Source: CAIKLP01 sp039798705
GTDB lineage: Bacteria; Bacteroidota; Bacteroidia; Sphingobacteriales; Sphingobacteriaceae
DNA: 64,000 bases
Assembly (NCBI GenBank): GCA_039798705.1
Contig: JBDKFN010000001.1
Coordinates: 42,952-106,951, forward strand
Direction: 5' to 3'
The notes below the pieces were generated by a model. It was not told where the DNA came from. It saw only the letters and a program-made list of their open reading frames with translations, and made no database searches. Shown here one piece after another: positions 10,401-18,796 of this stretch. The number at the start of each line of letters is the position of its first letter. Position 1 is the stretch's first letter. A program made the position numbers and the translations under genes.

Positions 10401-13400
10401 GAGATTACGCTAGTTAATAGTTTTTTAGCAATACGCTCTTTTGGTAAATCGAATGTTCCGTTTTGGTTTAAGTCAACAAATACGTTAACGGCTGTATTAT
10501 ATAAATATGCAGATTTGGTTACTACGTTTACTTTGTATGCAACAGGAACTTCCACTTGCATGGTTAAGCCAGGTAAACTTCCGAAGTTACTGTATTGTTG
10601 TGTTGCTGCAGCGTTATTCAATACATCTAATGTTGGCGTACTTTGATTTACAAAGTTACCCACTTTCACGTAACCGATATTTTCATATCCGGTATACAAT
10701 GAAGAAGAAGAACAACCTGTAATAGGGAATGCTGCCACTTTACGCACACCTGCTGGTGCAACTAATGTAGAAGCTATCGTACTAGATTGAACTTTTGCAC
10801 TTACGAAAGTTGCATCTAATGTATCTCCTGTTGCAGCTGAACTTGACATGTTTGCTAATAACCAGAAATAGTTCTCGCCTGTTGCTAATTTAACACTATC
10901 CTTAAATGTAATTGTACCTGAGAAAGACAATGGAACTATACCTATTTGTTTTTTGTTAATAGTAGTATATGTACTGTCGCTTCCAGTGTAAACCACTCTC
11001 ATAGAACTTAACGAAGCTAATTTAGTATTCGCTAATGCAAATTTCAATTCTTTTAAGTAGCTAATAACACCATTGTTCATGGTAATTTTAGCAGCAATTA
11101 CCGGGTTATCTAATGTACCCGCATATACTGGAATTGCGTTAAATGGTTGGTAACCTACAATGGTATTTACCGTTGCTTGTGTTAAAATCTTTTTAACACC
11201 TGCTGGCGATGAATTCGTAGGCGTTACAGCAGTACCACCAATTGTCATTGAAGTAATTGCTGCATCCATTGAATTACCTACTACTGCAGCACTTGCTACA
11301 TCGTAAGCCACCCAGAAATAGTTGGTATCACCTTCTAATAATACGTTCACTGGTGCTACAATTGTTGCCGCTGGAGTTGCTGTATAAATAGGAGTTGCTG
11401 TGTTAAAGGTATCAACATTACCTGTTGAGTAAATTTTGATATTAGTAATATCTGAAAGGTTAGTTGTACCTGTTGTATTCATTGTCAACGAAGTCAATGA
11501 TAAACGGTTAGTATAACCTGTTACAATTACTTTCGAACGCAATACAACCGCATTGGTGGTTGCTGGTAAAACAGCTACTGTATCTTGTTCTACTTTTGTG
11601 CGGTTCAATGCCATTAATGGAGCTGCTGCAATGTTAACTGCGTAATCTTCGATTTCGCCATAGCTACTAGTTCCACATGCATTAACACCAGTTGTATTAT
11701 AAGCATCTGTACGTACTCTCATTCTGGTAACACCAGTTTCAGCAGTGTAAGGTACTTTGAATACTAGGTTTCCTGTTGTTGCTGCTGCTGCAATTGCAAT
11801 CTCTCCTAATTTCTCAGAAGTTTCGAATTGACCGTTTCTGTTGTAGTCAATCCAAGCTGCAGTTGCATTACTTGTAGTCCAACCGTATGAACCTGCCGCT
11901 AATTTAATTTTTACAGTATCTGATCTACCTGCAACTAATGAAGCTGGTAAAATTGAACTTGAATCTGTAAAGTTATTGTATGCTGGCAATGCAGTTAAAC
12001 CAGATGTTACATTCATTGAAGTTAAACCAACAGATGAAATATAGTTATATCCAGCATATGAAGCCGCTGCATCACAATATTTAAGTGAAATGCTGATGTA
12101 GTTTGTTCTAGTTAAAGAGTCAGTTCCTGCAGCATTTTGTACTTTTTGTTTAATTGAATAAACACCTGCTCTAGTAAATTGCAATTTAGGTGCTTTACTT
12201 GTAGCAGTAGTATTGTTTACAAAAATGTAAGTATTTGGCGTAATAGTATATTTCCAAGTGTTTGGATAATTAGTAGCCGAGTTAATTACATTAATAGTTG
12301 TTGGTTTAGCACCCGCAACACCCGCAACTGTATCCGTACGGAAACTTGCCGATGGAGTTACAGCTGTAATTACACGAACATCAATAGTATCTGTCCAAGT
12401 ACATCCATTGCTAGTAGCAGCTAAAATGTATGAATATAAACCTGGTGTACCTGTTGGGGTAGCATTCGGGTTGATAATATTAGTACTTGCTAAACCTCCG
12501 TTTGCACTAGATGACCAATTATAAGTAGCTTGTAATGGTTGGCTAATGATAAAGTTAGGTCTGTTTGCAGAAGTATAAGCTGACGAAGGGCTAGCACATA
12601 CTGTAGCAGCATCCGCATAACTGTATACACATGAAACGTTTGATGTAGTTGAATAGTAAATAGTTTGTGAACCATTCCAGTTTGAGTTATTGAAACAAGT
12701 TTCAATCACGATATTCGATACCCCATCCCAAATAAATGGTGTTTGGAAAGTATGCGTATTTACTTGGTTTGGTAAAATAGTATATGATGGGTTCATATAT
12801 ACAGTGTTTAAACCACTAGTAATAAAACCAGACATTGCTGTATTGGTTGTATGACCCATTGAAATAGTAAAGTTAGTTAATGGTAAAGTTGTAGTTACCG
12901 CACCCACTTGTAATCCTAATTCTGTAATTTTTCCAGCCACAAATCCTTTTGCCGTTAACTCAGCAGCAGTATATAAGAACTGCTCTTTGTTACCCCAATA
13001 AGTAGTGTTGTATGGACTTGGATATCCTGTTGATGAAACAACCGTACTACCACTCATGGTAATGGTGGTGTTTGGCATGTTTGCATTTAAACCTACAGTA
13101 CTTCCTAAAGCAATGGTATCTGCATTAGTAGTAGCTGTGAAGTTAAACTTCGCATCAGTATATGTTTTATATAGTTTGGTGTTTTTATTACCCACCGAGT
13201 CTTTTGCAAACATGTACACTTTTACTGGTAATCCAGGTGCAACAGCTGGAATTACCGCACGGTATTTACTTTGCGCTGTTTTAGTTGCTAAGAATGGGGT
13301 TTGTAAAACACCGTTTACTGTATAGATTACTTGAGCAGTATCTACACCTCCTAAATCGTAAACTGTAAAGTAGAATGTATGTGCTTTTTGAGAACAAGCA

Positions 13401-16400
13401 TTAACTGCTGGTGAAATAGAGTCAATTAATACAGTTGGAGCAAAAACGTCTGCTAAATACACACCGTCTAACTCGTCTGCACCAATATCTGATCTGATTG
13501 CACCACCATTAGTAGATCCTGTTGGACCCGGACGAACCTGGCCATCAATATCTCTATTGATACCTACAATGTTTTGTCCATGTGACTCTAATAAAGTACC
13601 TGTTGTACCTGCATTGATATGCAAGTTGTTTGAATCGACAAAACGAGGAATATCAGAGAAAGAGTTTTTATCTGTTCCTGTTGCCAATGAATAAGTAGTG
13701 ATGTCTGGATAGAATAATGAACCAACTCCCATAACAAAACCTCTTGGGTTTAAATCTACGTTGTAGTTGTTGTTATCTAAAGCTGTTACTTGACCACCAT
13801 TTGTTACCGAACCTGCAAACCAAGCCGCTGCGTTGAATGCAGTAGATTGTCCAGCTGGATTAGGGTTATTTAAATTATTTACACAAAGGTTATTTCTGAA
13901 ATCAATTTTACTTGGAGTTGCGGTTGCGTGGAATGCAGCAGTAACCGACTGAGTAGTCATGGTTGTACTGTTTGAAAAACCATAAAGGTTTATCGAGTTA
14001 TTTGCAATTAAATAACCTGAACCATTTTGAACATACATACCACAGGCTGCATATGACATAGAACTATAACCATCTGAACGTACACCAGAAATCATGTTAT
14101 TCACAATGGTATCGTTTGCGTTTGGAGCAGATTGAGCAATATTCATTCCTCGTGAAGCCCATCCACCACTTGTTCCTGTGTAAGCAATATCATAGATCAC
14201 GTTTGCATCAATTCTTGAATTGGTAACATTACCAGATGCAATATCGATACCTGTAGTATAATAGTCTAAAGTCTTAATTCCAAAAATTGTGTTTTTGAAA
14301 ATTAAGGCCTTGTTTGCACCAGCAACATAAATACCAGCACGACCGATTCTGTTATCCACAGAACCCATGTTATTCCATCTGATTTTTAAATTTTGGTATT
14401 CTCTTGGATTATTACCTACCGCATAAATACCGTAGTAAACACCAGTAAATATATTACTATCAATGGTTACGTTGTCGTGTAAACCACCTCCAGAAACTGG
14501 TCCACCAGATCCAGATAATGAAATACCTACGTTAGTGATTGCAGAAGTAGTTCTAGCAATAAATGGTGCTGTAAACGTACAGTTTTTAACAGTGATATTT
14601 TGGCAACCATTTAAAGTTGAACCACCATCTGAAATTTGTAAATCACCTGTATTTGAAGTTTTACTTTTGTTAATGAAAACCAAATAGTTTCCAGAACCAG
14701 CATAACTACCATTAATAGTTACACGGTCAGCTTGATTCAAACGAACCAAAGCACCAACGTATGTACCACGGATACTATCTTCTGTAGCAGCAGCCGGTAC
14801 AATGTTAATTTTGTATGTACCCGCACCAGCACCTTCTTCGGTAGCTTGGTTTAAGGCAACAGCACCTGTTTCATCTAAATGTGATAATACTTGAATAGTC
14901 ACATCTTGAGTCATTGTTGCTCCGTTGATAAATTCGAATACACCTCCACCAGAACCAGATACTGTAGCACCTGTTAAGTTAGGGTATGTTCCACCTGTAC
15001 CTACAGTAATAACTGCTGGTACGGCTGGTAATAATTTATATTGATTGATAGTTCCTATTACCGGGAAGTTAGCACTTGTTAAAGCAACTGTTGTAGGAGT
15101 TGTTAAAATACCAGAGTTCACACTAAAGTTTGGTGTTGTTGCCGCATCTTGTGCTACTACAAAGTATTGAATAGTATCACCTACTACAGGAGTAACATTT
15201 AACTTAGTATAATCAATCGTGAAACTGAATGGCGAAGTAGTGTTCGTAGACTCTACATATTTCCAACCAGTAGTTGCACTGGTATTGCCATTGTATGTAT
15301 TATTGATATTTTCTCTCTTACGGAAATATAAACGAGGAGAAGTTCCTGAAGTGGTATTGATACCTGTTCTATCAGTAATGTTCACCGAAATAGTTCTGTT
15401 AGTTAAGAAACCTGTACTTGCTAAATTGGTATAAGAAATAGCTGGACCTTGAATATCTGGACCTGCAGTAAAAGTACCTTCGTCAGCTCCGACATCAGGT
15501 GTGTTTACATTTCTTACGTTACCATCAAAATCGGTAGTGATACCAGTTACTGGTTGTGCAGCTGACTCTACTAAAGTAGCAGATGTACCATTGATGTGTA
15601 AATCCATTGGAGCGGTTGTGTTACTGAAGGTCAACGCACCAGCTAATGAAAGCGCATCAGCAGAAGCCACACGCGATTTATATGAAGCCAATACAGAGTC
15701 TTTACCAGTTAAACCAGCTGTACCATCCCAATAAATTAAGTATTTACCACTTGCTACTGCACCTGCATAATAAATATTGTTATTAGATGCACCATTGTAG
15801 TTTGGTGTAGTAGTTAAAACAGCACTTCTTCTAATAGCTGTTACCACACCGGCAGGGCCAGCAGTACAAGTATTATAGAAAATGTTGTTTTTAGAAACTA
15901 AAGAACCAACTGCTGTTGAGTAATACATTGCAGAAGATCCGAAAGTAGTTGCAGCTGTTGTAGCACCAGTACCAGATAAATAAACTGTATTATAAGATAA
16001 GTTTACAGTTGTTCCACCTTGTAATGAAATACCATGAATTGAGTTAATTGAAGTTGCGTAAGGTGTACGTAAATCTGCAATGATGTTATTGTAGATATTT
16101 AACGTTGTACCACCCGCTGTATATAAACCATAAACCACACCCGCAGTTGAGGTAGATTTATTAGAAGCAATACCTCTGATTAAGTTGTTGTAAATATTAA
16201 CTGTTGCACCTGAAGTAGTGTACATACCATACATTGTACCACCACCAGTATATATTGAGTCAATTGTATTGTTGTATACATTTCTGATTGTCGATGGCGA
16301 CTCAGATATATACATCATATAAGATGAACTAGTTGTATTCGTTAAACTTAGGTTAACAATTTTATTATTATTAATATTAACTGTTGCCGCTCCACCAGTT

Positions 16401-17725
16401 AGATAGTATCCATAATATGTTCCTGTACTACCAGCTGAAGTTTGTAAACGTGAAAAGTCTCTAATTGTATTACCTTCAATGGTTAAACTTGAACCTGTAA
16501 CAGTTGTGTTAGCTGAAGACGATACATATAAATGATAAACAGAACCTGTGTAGTTTACAGTTGAAGAACCTTGAGATGAACCATAAAACAAGTTGTTTTT
16601 GATAATTTGTGTTTTCGCTGAACCATAATGGTATAAACCATAAATAGTAGATGAAGTTGCTGTGGTTGAGTTTATCTTAAACTTGTTTCCAATATATGAT
16701 ACCGTATTAGTTGTACCAGAAGCACCTAAACCGCAATATATAAATGACTGTTGAGAAGTTGTACCAGCAAATTGTAAATCAAAGCTATTAGAGTCAATTC
16801 TTGCTTCAGACATCGTACCGCCTACTAAATATGCGCCATATAATGTTGAAGTTTGACCTGTACCATTTGAAATGGTATTACCTTTAACATAAATACTATC
16901 TACATAATATGCATATAATGCGTAAGCTGTTGCAGTACTTCCTGAGAAATTTGAAATGGTATTATTTCTAATGACAATGTTGTTATCGTATAAAGGATAT
17001 GGCGCAGCCGAACTGTAAGAACCATACATATATACACCTGAATAACAGTTGTCAACTATGTTGTTTAAGATATAGATGTTTTCGTTACGTCCATCTGTGC
17101 TGGTTGCGTAATTACCAACAAATGTTTCACCATAATAACCAGAATTAAAAATACCTGTTGAATATAGTGTTGTTCTTGATAAAGAAATCTTACTGTTTTT
17201 GATCGTAATGTTTTTAGCACCATTTGTTGCTGTTGCAGGCAAAATAGCAATACCATATTCTGTTAAAGCAACAGAACTTAAACCCGCAGGTTCGATGATA
17301 TTGATCGCATCCCAAGTTACATAATCCGAACCGACAATTTTCAAGGCAACGTCTCCGTTGTATGAATAACTTGCACCAGTTGCAATCGATCCTAAAGTAG
17401 GATTGATGATTGGATTAGCTCCTGTTCCAGATTTTTGGAACACAATTGGATTTGCAGCAGTACCAGTTGCTTTTAAAACAAGTGATTTTGTTTCTGCAAA
17501 TGTTGCACCAGCGGCAACATTATAAGTTACACCACCTGTACCTACACCGTACTTATTCAGCGAGTCAATTGCTGAAGAAAACGTTAAGTAGTTGTTTGCT
17601 CCTGATCCAGCAGGGTCAATGGTTTTGACACCCGACAATGCTTGCGCAAATGTTGCGTTTGTCAAAAAAGTTGCTACTAAAATTAGTAGGACAACTCTCA
17701 TGTGTTTGTAAAAATTAATTCTCAT
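7499..17725 (-). CDS. Giant T9SS-secreted multidomain surface protein (3408 aa)
   Basis: Residues 1-27 are a signal peptide (TFA before Q); Met9 is an alternative start that still keeps it. Right-handed beta-helix block 1 covers about 30-740 and ends at DVGADEG. An Ig-like linker follows, then beta-helix block 2 at about 905-1420, ending at GADELDG. More Ig-like units follow. GEVED-type domains end near residue 2030 (YGEIEDYAV) and near 2500 (YGETEDYIITV). Between them are two related ~150-residue beta-rich repeats (about 2035-2335). From about 2870 to 3220 there are five ~70-residue Ig-like units, four with WSTGATT. A PKD domain (about 3220-3310, YAWNFGDP) precedes a T9SS type-A sorting domain at about 3316-3408 (PNPFAGNTKI, YDMIGRKV, SGVYMVRL). 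The protein should be exported by Sec, then moved across the outer membrane by T9SS with loss of the tail. No catalytic domain was recognised; adhesion or glycan binding is inference. Confidence 0.9.
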   Translation of the reverse strand: MRINFYKHMRVVLLILVATFLTNATFAQALSGVKTIDPAGSGANNYLTFSSAIDSLNKYGVGTGGVTYNVAAGATFAETKSLVLKATGTAANPIVFQKSGTGANPIINPTLGSIATGASYSYNGDVALKIVGSDYVTWDAINIIEPAGLSSVALTEYGIAILPATATNGAKNITIKNSKISLSRTTLYSTGIFNSGYYGETFVGNYATSTDGRNENIYILNNIVDNCYSGVYMYGSYSSAAPYPLYDNNIVIRNNTISNFSGSTATAYALYAYYVDSIYVKGNTISNGTGQTSTLYGAYLVGGTMSEARIDSNSFDLQFAGTTSQQSFIYCGLGASGTTNTVSYIGNKFKINSTTATSSTIYGLYHYGSAKTQIIKNNLFYGSSQGSSTVNYTGSVYHLYVSSSANTTVTGSSLTIEGNTIRDFSRLQTSAGSTGTYYGYYLTGGAATVNINNNKIVNLSLTNTTSSSYMMYISESPSTIRNVYNNTIDSIYTGGGTMYGMYTTSGATVNIYNNLIRGIASNKSTSTAGVVYGLYTAGGTTLNIYNNIIADLRTPYATSINSIHGISLQGGTTVNLSYNTVYLSGTGATTAATTFGSSAMYYSTAVGSLVSKNNIFYNTCTAGPAGVVTAIRRSAVLTTTPNYNGASNNNIYYAGAVASGKYLIYWDGTAGLTGKDSVLASYKSRVASADALSLAGALTFSNTTAPMDLHINGTSATLVESAAQPVTGITTDFDGNVRNVNTPDVGADEGTFTAGPDIQGPAISYTNLASTGFLTNRTISVNITDRTGINTTSGTSPRLYFRKRENINNTYNGNTSATTGWKYVESTNTTSPFSFTIDYTKLNVTPVVGDTIQYFVVAQDAATTPNFSVNSGILTTPTTVALTSANFPVIGTINQYKLLPAVPAVITVGTGGTYPNLTGATVSGSGGGVFEFINGATMTQDVTIQVLSHLDETGAVALNQATEEGAGAGTYKINIVPAAATEDSIRGTYVGALVRLNQADRVTINGSYAGSGNYLVFINKSKTSNTGDLQISDGGSTLNGCQNITVKNCTFTAPFIARTTSAITNVGISLSGSGGPVSGGGLHDNVTIDSNIFTGVYYGIYAVGNNPREYQNLKIRWNNMGSVDNRIGRAGIYVAGANKALIFKNTIFGIKTLDYYTTGIDIASGNVTNSRIDANVIYDIAYTGTSGGWASRGMNIAQSAPNANDTIVNNMISGVRSDGYSSMSYAACGMYVQNGSGYLIANNSINLYGFSNSTTMTTQSVTAAFHATATPSKIDFRNNLCVNNLNNPNPAGQSTAFNAAAWFAGSVTNGGQVTALDNNNYNVDLNPRGFVMGVGSLFYPDITTYSLATGTDKNSFSDIPRFVDSNNLHINAGTTGTLLESHGQNIVGINRDIDGQVRPGPTGSTNGGAIRSDIGADELDGVYLADVFAPTVLIDSISPAVNACSQKAHTFYFTVYDLGGVDTAQVIYTVNGVLQTPFLATKTAQSKYRAVIPAVAPGLPVKVYMFAKDSVGNKNTKLYKTYTDAKFNFTATTNADTIALGSTVGLNANMPNTTITMSGSTVVSSTGYPSPYNTTYWGNKEQFLYTAAELTAKGFVAGKITELGLQVGAVTTTLPLTNFTISMGHTTNTAMSGFITSGLNTVYMNPSYTILPNQVNTHTFQTPFIWDGVSNIVIETCFNNSNWNGSQTIYYSTTSNVSCVYSYADAATVCASPSSAYTSANRPNFIISQPLQATYNWSSSANGGLASTNIINPNATPTGTPGLYSYILAATSNGCTWTDTIDVRVITAVTPSASFRTDTVAGVAGAKPTTINVINSATNYPNTWKYTITPNTYIFVNNTTATSKAPKLQFTRAGVYSIKQKVQNAAGTDSLTRTNYISISLKYCDAAASYAGYNYISSVGLTSMNVTSGLTALPAYNNFTDSSSILPASLVAGRSDTVKIKLAAGSYGWTTSNATAAWIDYNRNGQFETSEKLGEIAIAAAATTGNLVFKVPYTAETGVTRMRVRTDAYNTTGVNACGTSSYGEIEDYAVNIAAAPLMALNRTKVEQDTVAVLPATTNAVVLRSKVIVTGYTNRLSLTSLTMNTTGTTNLSDITNIKIYSTGNVDTFNTATPIYTATPAATIVAPVNVLLEGDTNYFWVAYDVASAAVVGNSMDAAITSMTIGGTAVTPTNSSPAGVKKILTQATVNTIVGYQPFNAIPVYAGTLDNPVIAAKITMNNGVISYLKELKFALANTKLASLSSMRVVYTGSDSTYTTINKKQIGIVPLSFSGTITFKDSVKLATGENYFWLLANMSSSAATGDTLDATFVSAKVQSSTIASTLVAPAGVRKVAAFPITGCSSSSLYTGYENIGYVKVGNFVNQSTPTLDVLNNAAATQQYSNFGSLPGLTMQVEVPVAYKVNVVTKSAYLYNTAVNVFVDLNQNGTFDLPKERIAKKLLTSVISDRNVIGNMKLPIGTKGGKTVMRIVASETSVDTTPACATYSYGETEDYIITVLPAPPGDYFAPIISNVTLTPDSSCISVAHTISATIKDTTGVDSVWINWTKDGNAQTAIVMTHVGDVYSGTIPAQGKSVVRFNLLAQDNSPRANESTTKSDVYRDEYLKAALNAGPDGFVGAGGSYQIDAAIKREPTFGTSAYSTMVYGFYRYYGGMKYQEIITAAELQAKGLTAGVINTIAWNTTGTQSTDTMLDFTVSMGNTSQGDLTSSYITSGLTQVINPRKFVPVAGGFAKSAVPFNTNFVWDGVSNIVVSWCWSNNDGGTASSSTNPYVYYTSGYSSGISRYYYMDNVSSSTACGWSTEGYSTTARTDIMLKQSLPYTYNWTQQTNGGLSALNIPNPIATPTGGVGSYQYVVTVGDGTCTANDTVMVTVLPLPTVDLGTATGLICGNTPRVLDAGNPDAASYTWYVNNAIDPNTNRTMVASAAGMYKVVVRDRAGQTGVDSINLTTGAAFTFNIGADTLGLCVGGTRTLDPGTYPSYLWSTGATTRTLAVSTTGIYSLTVSNAGGCIATDTFRVVSVAPTTVNLGADQAICTSAPLTLDAGNAGATYLWSTGATTRTIQAKNAGSYSVRVNTVTGCTLFDTIAITNLPAPSVSIGPDFQLCPGSTSILDAGNAGSTFLWSTGATTQTVTISSAGTYFVTVTGANGCATNDTIVVTPKTAPVVNLGADQNICTSDTVTLDAGNAGATYLWSTGATTQTIRVSLANTYSVAVTNVGGCTTNDAIVITNKAVPVSTFTTQVVDTTKGQQVKFTAVAAAGTSYAWNFGDPTSTSNTSSLSTPTHLFSAPGNYTVTLTVTNVATGCKSVTQTQVTVTGFANDFAKAFKLVAAPNPFAGNTKINYELPSNANVTLEVYDMIGRKVSTIANSAYQESGVHTYDFSAGDNQNASGVYMVRLIVDGQVAILRVIDIANR
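8065..9110 (-). repeat. Tandem Ig-like repeat array inside the giant gene (period about 210 bp)
   Basis: The encoded units are about 70 residues long and share a C-x-L/LDAGN-YLWSTGATT-T-YxVxVTNxxGC-D pattern. Four units carry WSTGATT and the first is divergent (WYVNNAIDP). Two alternate units are identical at the DNA level over 53 bp: 8151-8203 equals 8571-8623, exactly 420 bp (two periods) apart, while flanking codons differ. This points to recent duplication or gene conversion within the array. Confidence 0.85.
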
Positions 17726-18297
17726 AAACAGTTAAATTTAGTATGGTATTTTTTAAGGTTGTTTCTGTTTTTCCTTTGCCTTTTAGGGACAATAGGAAAT
17801 GCAATCTATTAAAATTTTTATACAAACCAAAATTTTTTTTATTTTTTTATTTAATAGTGTTTTAACGCTAAATTTATCTAGCCAAAAAGTCTTTTATCCT
17901 TTTGACTTTCAATCTCCTTATTTAGAATCATTATAAACAACAACTATTGCGCTGAAACACTTATGATTATTGGCTTTGAGCATATTTTAAATTATAAATT
18001 TGAAGTTTTTGCTAAAATTATAATTGACATCGATTTTGAAGGTCTTTGGTGAAATTTAGTGTCTGTTTTTGATCAAAGATTGTGCTCTTATTGTTACATT
18101 TTATTCTATCAAAAAACGGATGTTTTTGCAACAAACTTTTTGAAAAAATTTAGAAGATTTTAGATCAATTTATGGACGTATTTCTTCGGATTTTTTTGTG
18201 GTTTTTTTAACTGGTATCAAGTGGTTTTTTCGAGACGAAAAAGAGGTTGGTTTGGGGAACATTTGAATCGTAAAACTGGAGTTTCAAAACACTAAAA

Positions 18298-18313
18298 TGT
18301 TTCATGTGGAACA
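18298..18313 (-). promoter_or_regulatory. parS: parS-like ParB-binding palindrome, site 1
   Basis: The plus strand reads TGTTTCATGTGGAACA, whose complement TGTTCCACATGAAACA matches the widely conserved parS consensus TGTTNCACGTGAAACA at 15 of 16 positions. It is the exact inverted copy of site 2 at 18642. It lies in non-coding DNA near mnmG, a gene often close to the origin and par loci. Binding by a ParB protein is inferred; no parA or parB gene is in the window. Confidence 0.75.
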
Positions 18314-18641
18314 TTTTGGGAATGGGGTTTAGGTTGCATGGTTTCTGGTAAATTGTTTATACCAAAGATTTTATTTAACGGTTGAATGCTACAAAGGTTG
18401 GATGCTGAATAAAATGAAAAGAAATATGTTTTGTTCAATTGTTGATTAAAGAAAAGCGGGGTGCTGCAGGCCAAAATCAATCTATATGTTGAATTAATAG
18501 TATATATAACCAACCGTGTATATAAGAAGAGATCATTTGAATTGTTGATATATAAGGCTAGTTTAATTGCAAGATTCTATATATAATAATAAAGCAACAC
18601 AAAGTATAAGGGATTTTAAATACAATAGTTAAAGAATAGCA

Positions 18642-18657
18642 TGTTCCACATGAAACA
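18642..18657 (+). promoter_or_regulatory. parS: parS-like ParB-binding palindrome, site 2
   Basis: TGTTCCACATGAAACA differs from the parS consensus only at the ninth base (A for G). It is identical, in inverted orientation, to site 1 located 344 bp to the left. Confidence 0.75.
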
Positions 18658-18744
18658 TTTAAAACATAGTTAAAGATACATTTTAGAGTCCTTGTCTATT
18701 AAAAAAGATATTTATTCAAAAAGGGGCATAATGGCAATAATTTC

Positions 18745-18752
18745 TATCTTTG
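18745..18752 (+). promoter_or_regulatory. Bacteroidota -7 promoter element of mnmG
   Basis: TATCTTTG matches TAnnTTTG and sits 44 bp before the mnmG start. No clear TTG -33 element is seen at the usual spacing. Confidence 0.5.
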
Positions 18753-18768
18753 TGATACCGAAATGGAA

Positions 18769-18784
18769 TGTTCCACGGGAAACA
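18769..18784 (+). promoter_or_regulatory. parS: parS-like ParB-binding palindrome, site 3, in the mnmG leader
   Basis: TGTTCCACGGGAAACA matches the parS consensus at 15 of 16 positions (G for T at position 10). It lies just downstream of the mnmG -7 element and 12 bp before the ATG, so it would be inside the mnmG 5' untranslated region. Confidence 0.7.
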
Positions 18785-18796
18785 TAAAATTTTAAA

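Larger units (their letters stand above)
17726..18796. other. 1.07-kb non-coding region with parS sites, upstream of mnmG
   Basis: This is the longest gene-free stretch in the window, between divergent genes (giant gene on minus, mnmG on plus). I find no convincing protein; a possible 73-codon minus-strand ORF at 18292-18513 has no recognisable features. The sequence is AT-rich with TATATA runs around 18480-18600. A short imperfect direct repeat (GGTTGAATGCT near 18380, GGTTGGATGCT near 18397) is also present. The notable content is three 16-bp parS-like palindromes and a TAnnTTTG element before mnmG. Only weak DnaA-box matches occur (for example TTATAAACA at 17931). Confidence 0.7.

Noticed and set aside
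18292..18513. 73-codon minus-strand frame in the parS region
   Set aside because: No signal, domain or promoter, an odd composition, and it overlaps a parS palindrome. Treated as chance.
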